Shown here: one piece after another, positions 53,256 to 63,997 of the stretch
Layout of the letters: each line of letters starts with the position of its first letter
Position numbering within the stretch: position 1 is the stretch's first letter
Source: Siphonodentalium dalli
Taxonomy: Eukaryota > Mollusca > Scaphopoda > Gadilida > Siphonodentaliidae
NCBI GenBank assembly: GCA_032622095.1
Contig: CP136067.1
Coordinates: forward strand, 201,496,181 to 201,560,180
Reading direction: 5' to 3'
DNA: 64,000 nucleotides
Notes under the pieces: generated by a model
Told to the model about the DNA's origin: nothing
Database searches by the model: none
What the model saw: the letters and a program-made list of their open reading frames with translations, nothing else
Position numbers and translations under genes: made by a program

Positions 53256-54959
53256 CTTGCTACCTATTGTGACAAATTGAAAATTGTTAATGTTCGCATT
53301 ATAAAATTGGGATAAGAGTCCACTCGGCTCTGTCTCCCAATTAATTGATTACAAATAAATGTATTATCATTAGTACAGGAACAAAAAGTCGCAAGACTTG
53401 TTCCAAGAACACGATGATGATGATGATGATGATGATGATTAAAGGTACTCAATCCGATTCGATGGTCCCCATATCATCAGATTCCAACAAAAATAATGCT
53501 AACCACAATCAACTATAGTATACATTTGCACAAAACCTGTTATTTATCAACATTTTGTTAAACGAAAAAGCCACTTGATTTTAGAGTTCTCCATCTTCAT
53601 CCGCAATATTGTCCGAGACCGTTTTCTCTCGACTGCTTACTGGGCCTCTACAAATTATCGGTGGTGAAAATAATAGACTTCAAAAATCGATATCTGAGCT
53701 TTGATGTGAGGGTTCCTCTATTCGAATCGAATTTTTTTTACCCCACCCCCCCCCCCCCCAAAGTGGAGGAAATAGTAATTTGCTAGCGTTTATTCGGATT
53801 ATGCATGACAGTGAGTTGATGGTGCATGCTATACGCAGTCTCGACACGTGGACGTGATTATAGAGGGTCTCCGCGTTGAGGGGGGGGTCCAGCTTCAAAT
53901 TTCCAACTATACACCCCCTTGAGCCTTGCGTAATTCCAATTGTGCACCCCCGTTGGGCTTTGATTTTTCCCAACTGTTCCTTCACGTGCCTGAATTGTAG
54001 TCTGTTCTAAATGGATCAGTAGTCTTGTTACCAGAAGTCCTGTTGGAGGGGGTCCACGTGGCCGACTAATACTAGAACATTTGTAGATCGGAACCTGGAA
54101 ATTGCACAATCATAACATCTAATGCCAGGCAAATTCACGCCCTGATTTGTTTTTCTTACATTAATTATCAGTTTTGAAGGGCCACTGCATGGGGAGAGAC
54201 CATTATGAAAATTGATAATCCTAGCATCTATAGACTGACCCCAAGCTTTTCACTTGTTGGAAATTTCAAACCTAACGTTGGAAAATTTCCAACTACTGTT
54301 GGCCATTACAGTCCGAATTTGATTACCAAAAGTAGGAAAATATGCAAATAAATGTTTGGGAAAATCAAACTGCAAGAATAATTTCAACCTAGTTTTGGTG
54401 TGAAATTGCCAACTGACTTAGGTATATGAATTTTCCAACTATTGAACAATTTAACAACAGTTGTGGTGAAACACCCCAACCCCCCCCCCCCCCACAACCT
54501 CTCGTTACGACTCTGTGTCGACACTTTGTACATGAGCATAAACATATCGTGAATGTATTACACTTTTGAATACAACCGCTTAGTTATTTTCGCATTTTAA
54601 TATAGATTAGATACTTACCATTAGAACGGACATGGCGCATTTGAATCTCAAGACTGTTCTACATTGTAGTGGTGGTAATATATAGGTCGACAATGACACG
54701 AAATACCGATATACATACCTTACCATCGTCAGAGCGACTTTTAGCTGTTTTTTTGTTTTGTTTCGCATAGAAGTGAAGCAAACGCTCTTTATTCAAACCA
54801 TATCATGAATAGTCTACCATCAAACACCCTTTATCGTTAACAAGTTTAATTTTTCTACCTACCTCCGGGTTTAGATCCAGACAAATATCCCAATTCTTGG
54901 GATAAATATTCCCTTGCCCCGACCCTTCGAGCTGTTGAAAGATTCCAACCCATTTTCAA
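53256..54959. other. noncoding interval with simple repeats and TTCCAAC repeat clusters
   Basis: A (GAT)9 microsatellite lies at 53413-53439 and C-runs at 53743-53759 and 54478-54493. TTTCCAACT/TTGGAAATTT motif clusters at 53885-54000 and 54250-54490 belong to the dispersed family also seen at 8110-8290 and 17880-18130. No gene seen. Confidence 0.55.
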
Positions 54960-54963
54960 TTAA

Positions 54964-55457
54964 AGACACGGTTGGCCTTGGCGGTGGGTATCCTGTGAAA
55001 ATATCTCCACCCGTCAAAAACCGCCACAAACAGAAAGAACATCAAAATGTAGATAGACTTTGTCCGTATACAAATAAGAAATATCGCATAAACAGTATGT
55101 TATGGTCATTTGTTTGACCATTGTTATGTAAACAAAAGCATAAAATGTTACTTTTCTGGTGTTTGTTTATATTATGATGGTAAACATAAAGAGCGTTCTT
55201 TGTTGGTGAATACCTGATATGGAACTAATAAAGAGCGTTTATGCCATTTGTGTGTGATTAGCCAGTAGCATTGTGCTGTCTTCTGTAACACAATCAGACT
55301 CTTGCTTAGGTAAAATATAGTAGGTCTTTATGATAACATGCTGTTTACGCGATGGTCATGGTATATATGAACGGAACTGTATGCGTTTTAATGTTTTTCT
55401 GTTTACGGTGTTTGGAACAAATATGAATATTTTCGACAAGTAAGGCCGCACGTGCCT
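54964..55457. mobile_element. MITE family 1, copy 3 (494 bp, TTAA target duplication)
   Basis: TTAA at 54960-54963 and 55458-55461. The terminal repeats are more diverged (AGACACGG...; ...CACGTGCCT), but GGCGGTGGGTAT, CGTCAAAAACCGCCA and AATAAAGAGCGTTTAT place it in the family. The oldest of the three. Confidence 0.85.
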
Positions 55458-55956
55458 TTAATATGACTAAATATTCCCCAACAAAATATAAGGGGCAATA
55501 TCGGTATTATATCTGACTGAAGTACATATAGGACATTCTTGGACCCTGGTTTTAAAAACAATACATTTTACACCGAATATATATTGGTTGGAAAATGTAA
55601 TCAGCGTAATTGTATATTTGAGCTATCATAATATGTTCTCAGTCTGAATATTCGATCTGTTTTAGTCAAAACTCGAACGGTCTGTGAAATTATTTATGAA
55701 ATCCAATTTTGGAAAATGTTACCAAAATGAGTCAAAGAAAGACACCAACCCATACCCATTGTCGCATCGTCCCTGGTGAATGCAAATCGTTATCCAGATG
55801 TCCATCACATAACCATAACGGAAAGTACAACGTCGACCAATGAAGCGAATGCGAATAACAATTTCTCTTTATCATAGAATTTATCATATATAATTTGTTT
55901 GCGGTTGGCTCACCGTATATTACCAGTCGATGTGTTTAATTCTACTGGTAAAACAG

Positions 55957-56033
55957 TTTGCGATTACAAAACGTGTACCGGTACGGGTAGCTAGCTACCA
56001 GTACCCGTACCCGTACAAGTTTGAAATCGCAAA
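55957..56033. repeat. inverted repeat, about 35-bp arms
   Basis: TTTGCGATT..AAA...GTAC(C/G)GGTACGGGTA pairs with its complement ending AATCGCAAA; the centre is the palindrome TAGCTAGCTA. The rest of 55458-56713 shows no gene. Confidence 0.85.
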
Positions 56034-56713
56034 CTCGCCAGTAACAACAGCCTGTTGCTATTATATTACTTCAAGTTGTCCGCTATTATGCATTTAGTAC
56101 ATTTGTATTTCGACTTTCTGGCACTACCGACACGTGCACTGAACGATAAATTACTGGTTTAGTTTGATGTCAGACCATCATAAGTCACTTTAAAATCATA
56201 TTCATTCTGCACTGGAAATCAATTCGCCGATGCACAATGATGCCGTTATATTACATTGGTTATAGAGTTATCTCTCTTATATTGACTCCAACTCGTGTTA
56301 AAACGTTCAGAATAAGTTGGCATGCATTTCGTTTATCGATCTAAATAACGACATCACCTAGATATAGAGTTATAGCTCTTGTGTGGCTCATTCATTGGGA
56401 TTCACTGTGGTCATAGCTATTTATAGCCACCGATCGTACGGCTGGAAGACAAGTCTGAACAGAACCGACATTTCGGATAAATATAGCACGATTGTCGTAT
56501 ATAAACATGAGGACCGGCTCCAAGTGACATTGGTCAGAGGATAATTCCAAAGGCAAGACTGCAAAAAAAAGAAAACGGAAAATCATCGACTCAAGATTAG
56601 AGCACCGGAATCGGAGAAATACACAGGAATAGTAAACACAGGTAAACATAATTATTCACAGGTTGGGTGTATTCGTGTAATCTTTTAAAGGGGAGTTTCG
56701 CAAACCGACTGTC

Positions 56714-57197
56714 AAGAAATAGTCGCGGACTATTACGCCCGGGGATAATAAATAGTTATTACGCCCGGGGGGTCTCGGGGATAAGAAATAGTCGCGAACT
56801 ATTTACGCCCGGAGATAATAAATAGTTATTACGCCCGGTGGTCTCGGGGATAAGAAATAGTTATTACGCCCGGGGGTCTCGGGATAAGAAATAGTCGCGA
56901 ACTATTACGCTCGGGGGTATCGGGGATAAGAAATAGTTATTACGCCCGGGGGTCTCGGGATAAGAAATAGTCGCGAACTATTACGCCCGGGGGTCTCGGT
57001 GATAAGAAATAGTTATTACGCCCGGGGGTCTCGGGGATAAGAAATAGTCGCGGACTATATTACGCACTGGGGGTCTCGGGGATAAGAAATAGTTATTACG
57101 CCCGGGGGGTCTCGGGATAAGAAATAGTTATTAGCCCGGGGGTCTCGGGATAAGAAATAGTCGCGAACTATTACGCGCGGGGGTATCGGGGATAAGT
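56714..57197. repeat. two-form minisatellite, about 35- and 42-bp units
   Basis: Units GGGATAAGAAATAGT...TATTACGCCCGGGGGTCTC exist in a long form with CGCG(A/G)AC inside AATAGTCGCGAACTATT (a small palindrome) and a short form AATAGTTATT. About 13 units; the forms largely alternate. Confidence 0.92.
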
Positions 57198-58073
57198 GTA
57201 GTCCAGATCTCTATCCGTTCTTCTACGTTTGTTTTGCATTATGACCTATGCACTAGTTGTCAGATGTATATATACGGACATCATACACATCGTGTCGGCT
57301 CATTAAAGTGAAATTATTTATCACCCAAAGCTGACAGCAACTTGTAAAAATTGCTCTCTTCTGATTTCTATATGTATATAAAATGAATACCCACTTCGGC
57401 TTGAAAATTAAACACTTTAATATATTTTTACCGTGTCTGTCATGGATATATATAAGATCCAAGATGTCTCCCACCTTGTTGACCCCAGAAACATGACAAA
57501 GGCAGGATTTTAGTTTATATGTTTAATTTCAGGGTTGGGGCTATGTGTCCCAAATATTTCATGTCAAACTCTCCATTACCAGCCTTGAAAATGGAAAGTT
57601 TATTTTGTTTAAACCACTTTTTTTACATAATTGTAACGTATTGTGATGGTGAACTTGTGTTGTTTTAGTACTATGATCTACTATAGCATACATTGGTTAT
57701 AGACGATAATAATTTTCCCATTCAACTTGACAGTTTGAAATTGAGAATTTTTTTTAATTCACGAATTTGTAGCCACCTTCTTAACCATGTTTATCACCAG
57801 AGAAATCACGAACGCACAAAAATCATGGATTAGTTTCGGGGCCGGGATCTTACGTCAAAATGTTTTTAAATATGACGGAAGAGATTCTGGTGTTCAAAGT
57901 TCACAACTCAAAATTGATGACCAAAGTCACTTGAAGATTTATATCTTGCCAACATTCATTTTTATATGGGGACGGGATTCATAGTGAGCTAGCAAACATG
58001 ATACATATCTCATTCGATATCATTCAAGTAAATCATGTCACGTGATATATTGAAGGGCCTATATCTATTACAG
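57198..58073. other. upstream region of the vWA gene
   Basis: No coding sequence recognised. TATCTATTACAG ends at 58073, a good splice acceptor 20 bp before the vWA start codon, so an untranslated first exon probably lies upstream. Confidence 0.5.
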
Positions 58074-58093
58074 GAGACACAAATTCAGCAGAG

Positions 58094-58543
58094 ATGGCGT
58101 TTTTGCCGCCAGGTGGCTTATCTGAAATCGTGTTCTCATTCGACACGACGGGATCAATGTCGTCCATGCTCGATGAGATCAGAGGTCGTCTGCAAGATAT
58201 GATACAACGCCTCCAAGCGGACGTTCCTGGTATACGATTCGCAGTTATCGCCCATGGCGATTATTGCGACGCAGAACACTTTTACGTCACGAAACACATC
58301 GATTTCACGACGAACATCGCCGATTTGTGTGAGTTCGTACGGGAGGTTGGCGGAACGGCGGGAGGGGATATAGAAGAATGTTATGAACTCGTCCTTAGGA
58401 TGGTACGAACTCACTTCACCTGGACACCTGGCAGCCAGAGGGCGCTCGTTATGATTGGGGATGCTTGGCCCCACGAACCTGACTACCCACAGAATACAGA
58501 CAACATCGACTGGCGAGACGAAGCCAAAGCACTGCACGCCATG
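58094..58543 (+). CDS. vWA-domain gene, exon 1 (MIDAS part of the vWA domain)
   Basis: ATG at 58094; 150 codons; donor GTACGT at 58544 after ATG (phase 0). The protein begins SEIVFSFDTTGSMSSMLDEI, where DTTGS is the DxSxS-type metal-ion-dependent adhesion site (Thr in the third position). HGDYCD, VGGTAGGDIEECYELVL and RALVMIGDAWPHEPDYPQ complete the pattern of an invertebrate intracellular vWA family, similar in this region to the vWA part of vWA-alpha-kinase proteins. No signal peptide or membrane segment is seen, so a cytosolic or nuclear location is likely. An acceptor-like CAG at 58071-58073 suggests a 5' non-coding exon. The exon end and donor are partly duplicated 53 bp downstream (58580-58606), but a stop codon (TAG) intervenes. 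Confidence 0.88.
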
Positions 58544-58967
58544 GTACGTACCAGATATATAAAGTCATATTTACATGTATAGCACTACACGCCATGGTAC
58601 GCACCACTTTCTCGTTGTGGTAATCAAATCGCCAATTAATAATTTCTCATTGTGGTAATCAAATAATTCGTCGTAATCGCCATGTGATTAATTTCTCGTT
58701 GTAGTATTCAAATAAAACAACATAATTAAGTGCAAAATAATCACGACAAACCGAACCATATCACCTTACTGTGGGTGGCAATGCGTTTGAACGTGAACCA
58801 TATCACCTTAATGTGAGTGGCCATGAACCATATCACCTTATTGTGAGCTGCCATGCGTTTGAACGGCACTATAATCTCATAAACTTAGCACTGCATATTC
58901 TATAAATTATAATCATACTATGGACATTTATTATTTATTGTACATGAATACCCGTTTCTTTCCACAG
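58544..58967 (+). other. vWA gene intron 1
   Basis: Contains the partial duplicate of the exon 1 end and three copies of ACCATATCACCTTA(A/C/T)TGTGAG (about 58755-58845). Ends TTTCCACAG. Confidence 0.75.
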
Positions 58968-59138
58968 GGCACCAAGATATATGCTGTCCAAGCAGCTTCT
59001 GAACCTCCGTCTGCAAAATTCTTCCAAGCCCTGGCCGACGCAACCGGCGGACATCACATCAAACTCGGCGATTTTTCTAATATATGTGATTTCATCATGG
59101 CAATTTGCTACAGGGAGCGGGATACGGACATGTTCATC
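58968..59138 (+). CDS. vWA-domain gene, exon 2 (end of vWA domain)
   Basis: Acceptor CTTTCCACAG at 58967; 171 nt, phase 0 at both ends; donor GTGAGT at 59139. It encodes GTKIYAVQAASEPPSAKFFQ, ALADATGGHHIKLGDFSNIC and DFIMAICYRE, the last beta strand (IYAVQ) and helices of the vWA fold. It joins exon 1 in frame. Together exons 1-2 give about 207 residues, a normal vWA length. Confidence 0.85.
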
Positions 59139-59467
59139 GTGAGTAGACATACTTGGTATCCATGTTATCCTAAGTACGTAATAATACGGCTTAAAAGGAT
59201 ACTGTGCACTAAATCCGGCCATTTAAAGGGGCACTGTGCACTAAATCCGACTATTTATGGGACAAGAATATATTCAAGAAATGAATGAATTTGAGAAATG
59301 GATGATAACAACATGATGACTCCAGTCATAAATTCATTTTCATTATAATTACCATGCTTTGCATCGATCATATATAGAGCACACTAGTGTATTTTGCACT
59401 AATCAATGGCTCAAATTCGTTCATTTCTTGAATATATTCTATTGAGTTTTTTTTGCGAAAACCCTGT

Positions 59468-59631
59468 GCCAATGCATCCTCTTATATATTTGAGTCTCCT
59501 ATATGGAGCCTCGCATATCTAAGAGAATACATTGGCCTGATAGTATTTACATTGACACTGTAAGCCATTGCGATTTCTTATATATGCGAAGCTCTCTATG
59601 GGAGACTCGCATATATAAGAGAATGCACTGA
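59468..59631. repeat. compound foldback element 3 (paired ~69-nt palindromes)
   Basis: Palindromes at 59468-59536 (69 nt) and 59564-59631 with TTATATATGCGA... arms, separated by 27 bp. Same family as 18423-18953 and 28467-28700, but more diverged. Located in vWA gene intron 2. Confidence 0.88.
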
Positions 59632-59998
59632 CACAATGTCTTCCACGCTACACCAGCGCAGCTCCCGTCGTGAAAGGGTTAACATATCTTAGTCTAAATA
59701 TAATTTACAGAATATATTTCAATGCTTTGACCTTTTCCTATGTTTACTGTCAAGTTTTTATTAAACATTGGTATGTATTTGGACTTCGATTGGTAATGTC
59801 ACTGTAACAGTAATGGTTTCAATGTGCAAAATCTCGTTATTTGAGAGTTATTAATATAACGGCGTTAGTTTTTTATTTCTTTTATTTAAAATTGTTGTTT
59901 GTTAAATTCATTGGGAAGTCACTATATTGTAAGCTTAGTGAAAATATTCAATTCATTGAAGCAAATCCAACGAGTTCACATCTGATTGATTATTCCAG

Positions 59999-60394
59999 AA
60001 TTACGAAGCGGAAGTCAGGGATCGAGCAGGACCGAGTGGGTTGACAGATCATATGGAGGGTCTGTTCGGAACACTGAGACGAGGCGACTCTGATCCGAAC
60101 CCCGCTCTGCTGAAAAAGATTCCGTCCTTCAATAGCGTATTGTCAGACAAAAAGACGAACGACCCTATTCCAAAGCCGAAAGCAGACAGTCGGAAGAAAG
60201 CTCGCGCTACGCCAAACAAAAAAGTGTTGGCTCCTAAACCAAAAACACCCACTAAAACTCAGAACAAAACGAACACGCCCTCGAAAACTCAGAACAAAAC
60301 GAAGCAAAAGGGACAAACTCTGAAGAAAAAGAATGTGAAAAATAACGCGAAAGCTGCCAAACCGAAGAGCCCGATTTCTGCAGGAATAAAAAAT
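59999..60394 (+). CDS. vWA-domain gene, exon 3 (basic low-complexity linker)
   Basis: Acceptor TATTCCAG at 59998; phase 0. It encodes NYEAEVRDRAGPSGLTDHME, GLFGTLRRG, LLKKIPSFNSVL and then a Lys/Pro/Thr-rich tract with repeated PKTPTKTQNKT and PSKTQNKT units, a likely disordered, DNA-, RNA- or nucleus-directed region (inferred from charge). A GTTAGT donor at 60395 in phase 0 connects it to exon 4. If that donor is not used, the frame runs on to a stop at 60437-60439, giving a shorter isoform or a wrong model. Confidence 0.7.
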
Positions 60395-60597
60395 GTTAGT
60401 ATGAATCTAAAACCTTTGCCCCATGTAGACACTGTTTAGATTCGTGATTCTCCGGTGACCCATTAAGTCGTCTCATGCTCATAGTGTCGTTTCCCTGAAG
60501 GTCATCTAAACTATGTTCGGTTGTTTCTGACGTCTTCCCTATAGTCCAGTGCGTTTATGAGAAAAATGACAAACTCGGAACAGAATTGTTCTTTGCG

Positions 60598-61190
60598 GGA
60601 ATAAATACATCAACCCATTAAATAACAACATTCTAAAAATCAACAAGAATAAATACATAAACCCATTAAATAAACAACATTTTATAAATCAACAAGAATA
60701 AATACATAAACCCATTAAATAAACAACATTTTATAAATCAATAAGAATAAATACATAAACCCATTAAATAAACAACATTTTATAAATCAATAAGAATAAA
60801 TACATAAACCCATTAAATAAACAACATTTTATAAAACAATAAGAATAAATACATAAACCCATTAAATAAACAACATTTTATAAATCAATAAGAATAAATA
60901 CATAAACCCATTAAATAAACAACATTTTATAAAACAATAAGAATAAATACATAAACCCAATAAATAAACAACATTTTATAAATCAATAAAAATAAATACA
61001 TAAACCCATTAAATAAACAACATTTTATAAATCAATAAGAATAAATACATAAACCCATTAAATAAACAACATTTTATAAATCAATAAGAATAAATACATA
61101 AACCCATTAAATAAACAACATTTTATAAATCAATAAGAATAAATACATAAACCCATTAAATAAACAACATTTTATAAATTAACAAGAATC
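60598..61190. repeat. 49-bp minisatellite in vWA intron 3, about 12 units
   Basis: Unit AATAAATACATAAACCCATT-AAATAAACAACATTTTATAAATCAATAAG; units nearly identical, which suggests recent expansion and a length-variable locus. Confidence 0.95.
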
Positions 61191-61269
61191 AACAAAGGAG
61201 AAATTGGTGAATTTTGTGAAATAAATTTGGAGGATTTTCAGGAATTTATATCAAAAATTTTAATTTCAG

Positions 61270-61785
61270 GCGAAACGACCTGTAAAGAATCGAAAACTGC
61301 TCAGGGAGAAGGTCACTTCGTGCAACTTTGCATTGAACCACTTGAACTGGTCGGCATGGAAACCAATATTACGATCGAAACTCGAACCTGGATCACGGAA
61401 TTCGAGATGGATGAAACGAAATGGCGGAGGTCACTATCGTGAGATAAAGACTTTCAACCAATCAAAGAAAGCTATCATTGAACTCTCTGTACAGGTGAAG
61501 GCTCGAACCAAAAGACATGTTGTGTTTTACAAGCTTCTCAACCATGGAGGACGGACTCAAAATGTAGTGGAACTAATGTTACGTCAGAAAGGACTAAGAT
61601 CCATCGTTGATGGGTTGATGGTGAATCCAGACTGTATAGCGTTTATTAGATACACGTTTCCATATCGACGCTTCTGTGACTCCGTACGGAAGGTGGACTC
61701 GCTTTATGACTATGCTTGGTTGGGTGATGGTGGAAAGGTTCAGCGGCAAAGACCAATACTCAAACACGGAGTGGTTATCTCATGA
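61270..61785 (+). CDS. vWA-domain gene, exon 4 (unrecognised C-terminal domain, stop codon)
   Basis: Acceptor TTTTAATTTCAG at 61269; phase 0; 171 codons to TGA at 61783-61785. The exon starts with a basic stretch (AKRPVKNRKLLREKV) continuing the linker, then NGGGHYREIKTFNQSKKAII, ELSVQVKARTKRHVVFYKLL, VELMLRQKGLRSIVDGLMV, NPDCIAFIRYTFPYRRFCDS and LYDYAWLGDGG. I do not recognise the fold; it looks globular (mixed hydrophobic and charged). The whole model is 510 residues. AATAAA occurs at 62258-62263. A diverged duplicate of the 3' end follows at 61844-61955. Confidence 0.75.
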   Translation, partial: AKRPVKNRKLLREKVTSCNFALNHLNWSAWKPILRSKLEPGSRNSRWMKRNGGGHYREIKTFNQSKKAIIELSVQVKARTKRHVVFYKLLNHGGRTQNVVELMLRQKGLRSIVDGLMVNPDCIAFIRYTFPYRRFCDSVRKVDSLYDYAWLGDGGKVQRQRPILKHGVVIS

Positions 61786-61843
61786 TTACGGGGTTTGAGA
61801 TTCTCTTTGCGTGCGCCGGATTCTGTTTATGTTAAACTAGAAG

Positions 61844-61955
61844 GAGGCTGGACCTGCTCTATGGCTATAGGCATGGTTGAGTGATGATGGCAACGATCAG
61901 TACCAGAGACCAACAATACTCAAACATGGAGTGGTTAATTCATGACTGCGATGTT
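61844..61955 (+). pseudogene. partial duplicate of the vWA gene 3' end
   Basis: Aligns with 61690-61800 (GGACTCGCTTTATGACTATG versus GGACCTGCTCTATGGCTATA; CCAA..ATACTCAAACA(C/T)GGAGTGGTTA(A/T)(T/C)TCATGA). Offset about 154 bp; frame not conserved. Confidence 0.8.
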
Positions 61956-62352
61956 TAAGTTGAAGAACGTCGCACTTCAAAGCAAGCATCAAGAGACTAT
62001 TACTCGCCCTGTGTCAATCTAGGAAAAAATACATATGTCGTCCAATAGTACTCTATCGTGGAGTGTTTATTTCATATATGCATATAATGACAATGGAATG
62101 GTACGCTGACAAATAAAGGCCAGGACTTGACCCAACGAATTTTAGTGCGAGTCGTGATGTAAAAATTTCCAACTGGAAATCGGGGAAAATTCCTCTTTAC
62201 AAGTGACTGTAAACAATGGAAGTTTAATTGTCTGTGTGCTCTTTTTCGCAAAATAACAATAAATGGGTATACACAAAGCTACATTAAACATTTTAGCAAC
62301 AAGATATATTATATGTCCGTATACTAATGGTTGGTTTGGGGAATTTCTCCCG

Positions 62353-62373
62353 TGACGTCATTTCAAAATGGCG
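62353..62373 (+). promoter_or_regulatory. CRE palindrome next to a YY1-like core
   Basis: TGACGTCA at 62353-62360 and AAAATGGCGG ending at 62373, four bases apart. Such pairs are common in metazoan core promoters. It may belong to a plus-strand gene whose exon is at 63880-63997; this link is speculative. Confidence 0.4.
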
Positions 62374-63516
62374 GATGGATTTTACTGGCCTCTCATGACC
62401 GCGAACATAACAGAGCGTCGGAGTATCATAGAGCCAGCGCCTATAGTCAAGGCTGGAACCAACTTCGGGCGCATCTGTCTCAAAATTGCGTATGCATAAC
62501 ATAGATGGTCTCCAGAACGAGAGCCATGCACATATTAGAATGACTCATTTATTTTCTCACAAACTTATTAGATCATCATGCACTGTCATCTATCATTACT
62601 GTATTACAATTATAATATAATTAAAATTAGTATTATTTGCGTCGAATTGGATTAACATTGTATTTTACCCAGAACCATGCTACGAGTCTCTACTCTGACT
62701 AACGCCCGTAGATATCATATTCCACCAGTACAAAACTTTGGAACTTTTTGATTTTCTGACCCGTTCTGACTTGGAGCAAACAAGGCAGGGAATATAATTC
62801 TTTGTTAAGAATTGTTCCTCAATAATTTACTTCACATTAGGGGGTGGTCCCAGGTTGAGATTGCATGCTTTTCGGTGAATTTTGTTAACCGATATCGCAA
62901 TAAACATTTAATTAACTACCCAGGAGAAATTCCATAAGTGTAAGCGCCGCAAAGCAAAATCGCCAACAAAGTCACTTAAATCATGCAATTTCGAATTGGG
63001 ACCTTCGCCTACAGTTATTTTTTTGACTTTATAAGGTTCCCTGTCGAAACTTCAAAAAACTTCACAGGTTGTGTACTGGTGGCATATCAATCAATAGTTT
63101 ATTACTCAGTCCATTACTTATGGAACTAGAGGATACCACATGTATAATGAATTACAAAATAAATGACAGCTACATGTAAATATTATATATAATTAGTTGC
63201 CCAAACAAAAAAGGTGGATATGGATTTGAAGTAGTATTAATAGATCGTACAGATGGTTAACAGCCAAATGATTTCGTACCGATGGTTTTGTCGGATGAGT
63301 GAGTGAGTTTGTGGGTGTATATATAAGTTCTCAAACTGATGCAATATTTAAGATTTAATATATGATATATACGGGCGCTAGCCAGAGTAGAGATTCATGG
63401 TATGAGCTATATTGTTAGACATTATATGGAACATGCATACGTGGCATATGGCAGGGGGGTCAGCAGGCGGGTCAGCAGGGGAGGGGGGTCAAACGAAAAC
63501 TTCCGTACACATGGCC

Positions 63517-63540
63517 GGGGTGGGTGGGTGGGTGGGTGGG
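63517..63540 (+). other. potential G-quadruplex tract
   Basis: GGGG followed by five TGGG units, ideal spacing for a parallel G-quadruplex on the plus strand. Confidence 0.8.
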
Positions 63541-63879
63541 TATTCTGGAGCCCAGAAAAACATTTCTTCCGGTGCTTGCAAATTGTTTTCCAATTATTTA
63601 CTAACAATGAGACTGTTCTATTGTTCAGCAACCTAAATAACACCCTTTATGTAAGAGGGTGAATATATACATGTATGTGGCAATACTGAGGCACTTTAAG
63701 TTGCTTTAGATTGAACTGAGGTCTTAATTATATTCCAGTATGTTTGGTACCGTTCGCTAACATCGACAATAACATCAGTTTTGAGGAGATAATTTATAAC
63801 TAACTGGATAAATATTTAGTAACAAAATCTATTTTCCTAATATATTAAAATTAATTTTTATCATATTCTCTTCATATAG

Positions 63880-63997
63880 AATGAACATGATCCCCGTTAT
63901 CCTGAGATAACTAAATATGCTCCACTAATGATCCAGTTGATGCAGATCGATGCACATGTTCAACGATCAGTGTCTTACGTCATTAGTCCAAAGCCAG
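63880..63997 (+). CDS. possible internal exon of an unidentified gene
   Basis: Polypyrimidine-containing acceptor (TCATATTCTCTTCATATAG, ending 63879), an open phase-0 frame of 39 codons plus one base, and CCAG followed by GTA at the window end. The translation starts NEHDPRYPEITKYAPLMIQL and continues MQIDAHVQRSVSYVISPKP. I do not recognise it. Composition is more gene-like than the surroundings (balanced residues, no low complexity). It is unlikely to belong to the vWA gene, which has its stop 2.1 kb upstream. Confidence 0.4.

Larger units (their letters stand above)
61956..63879. other. 3' flank of the vWA gene and intergenic region
   Basis: No gene seen. Holds AATAAA at 62258-62263, the CRE/YY1-like pair at 62353-62373 and the G-rich tract at 63517-63540. 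GGGGGGTCAGCAGG(C)GGG repeats lie at about 63453-63490. Confidence 0.55.

Noticed and set aside
58154-58537. 127-codon minus-strand frame
   Set aside because: Antisense shadow of the vWA exon.
49585-61190. Regular repeats that might suggest CRISPR arrays
   Set aside because: Units are head-to-tail without unique spacers, and the context is animal DNA with introns.
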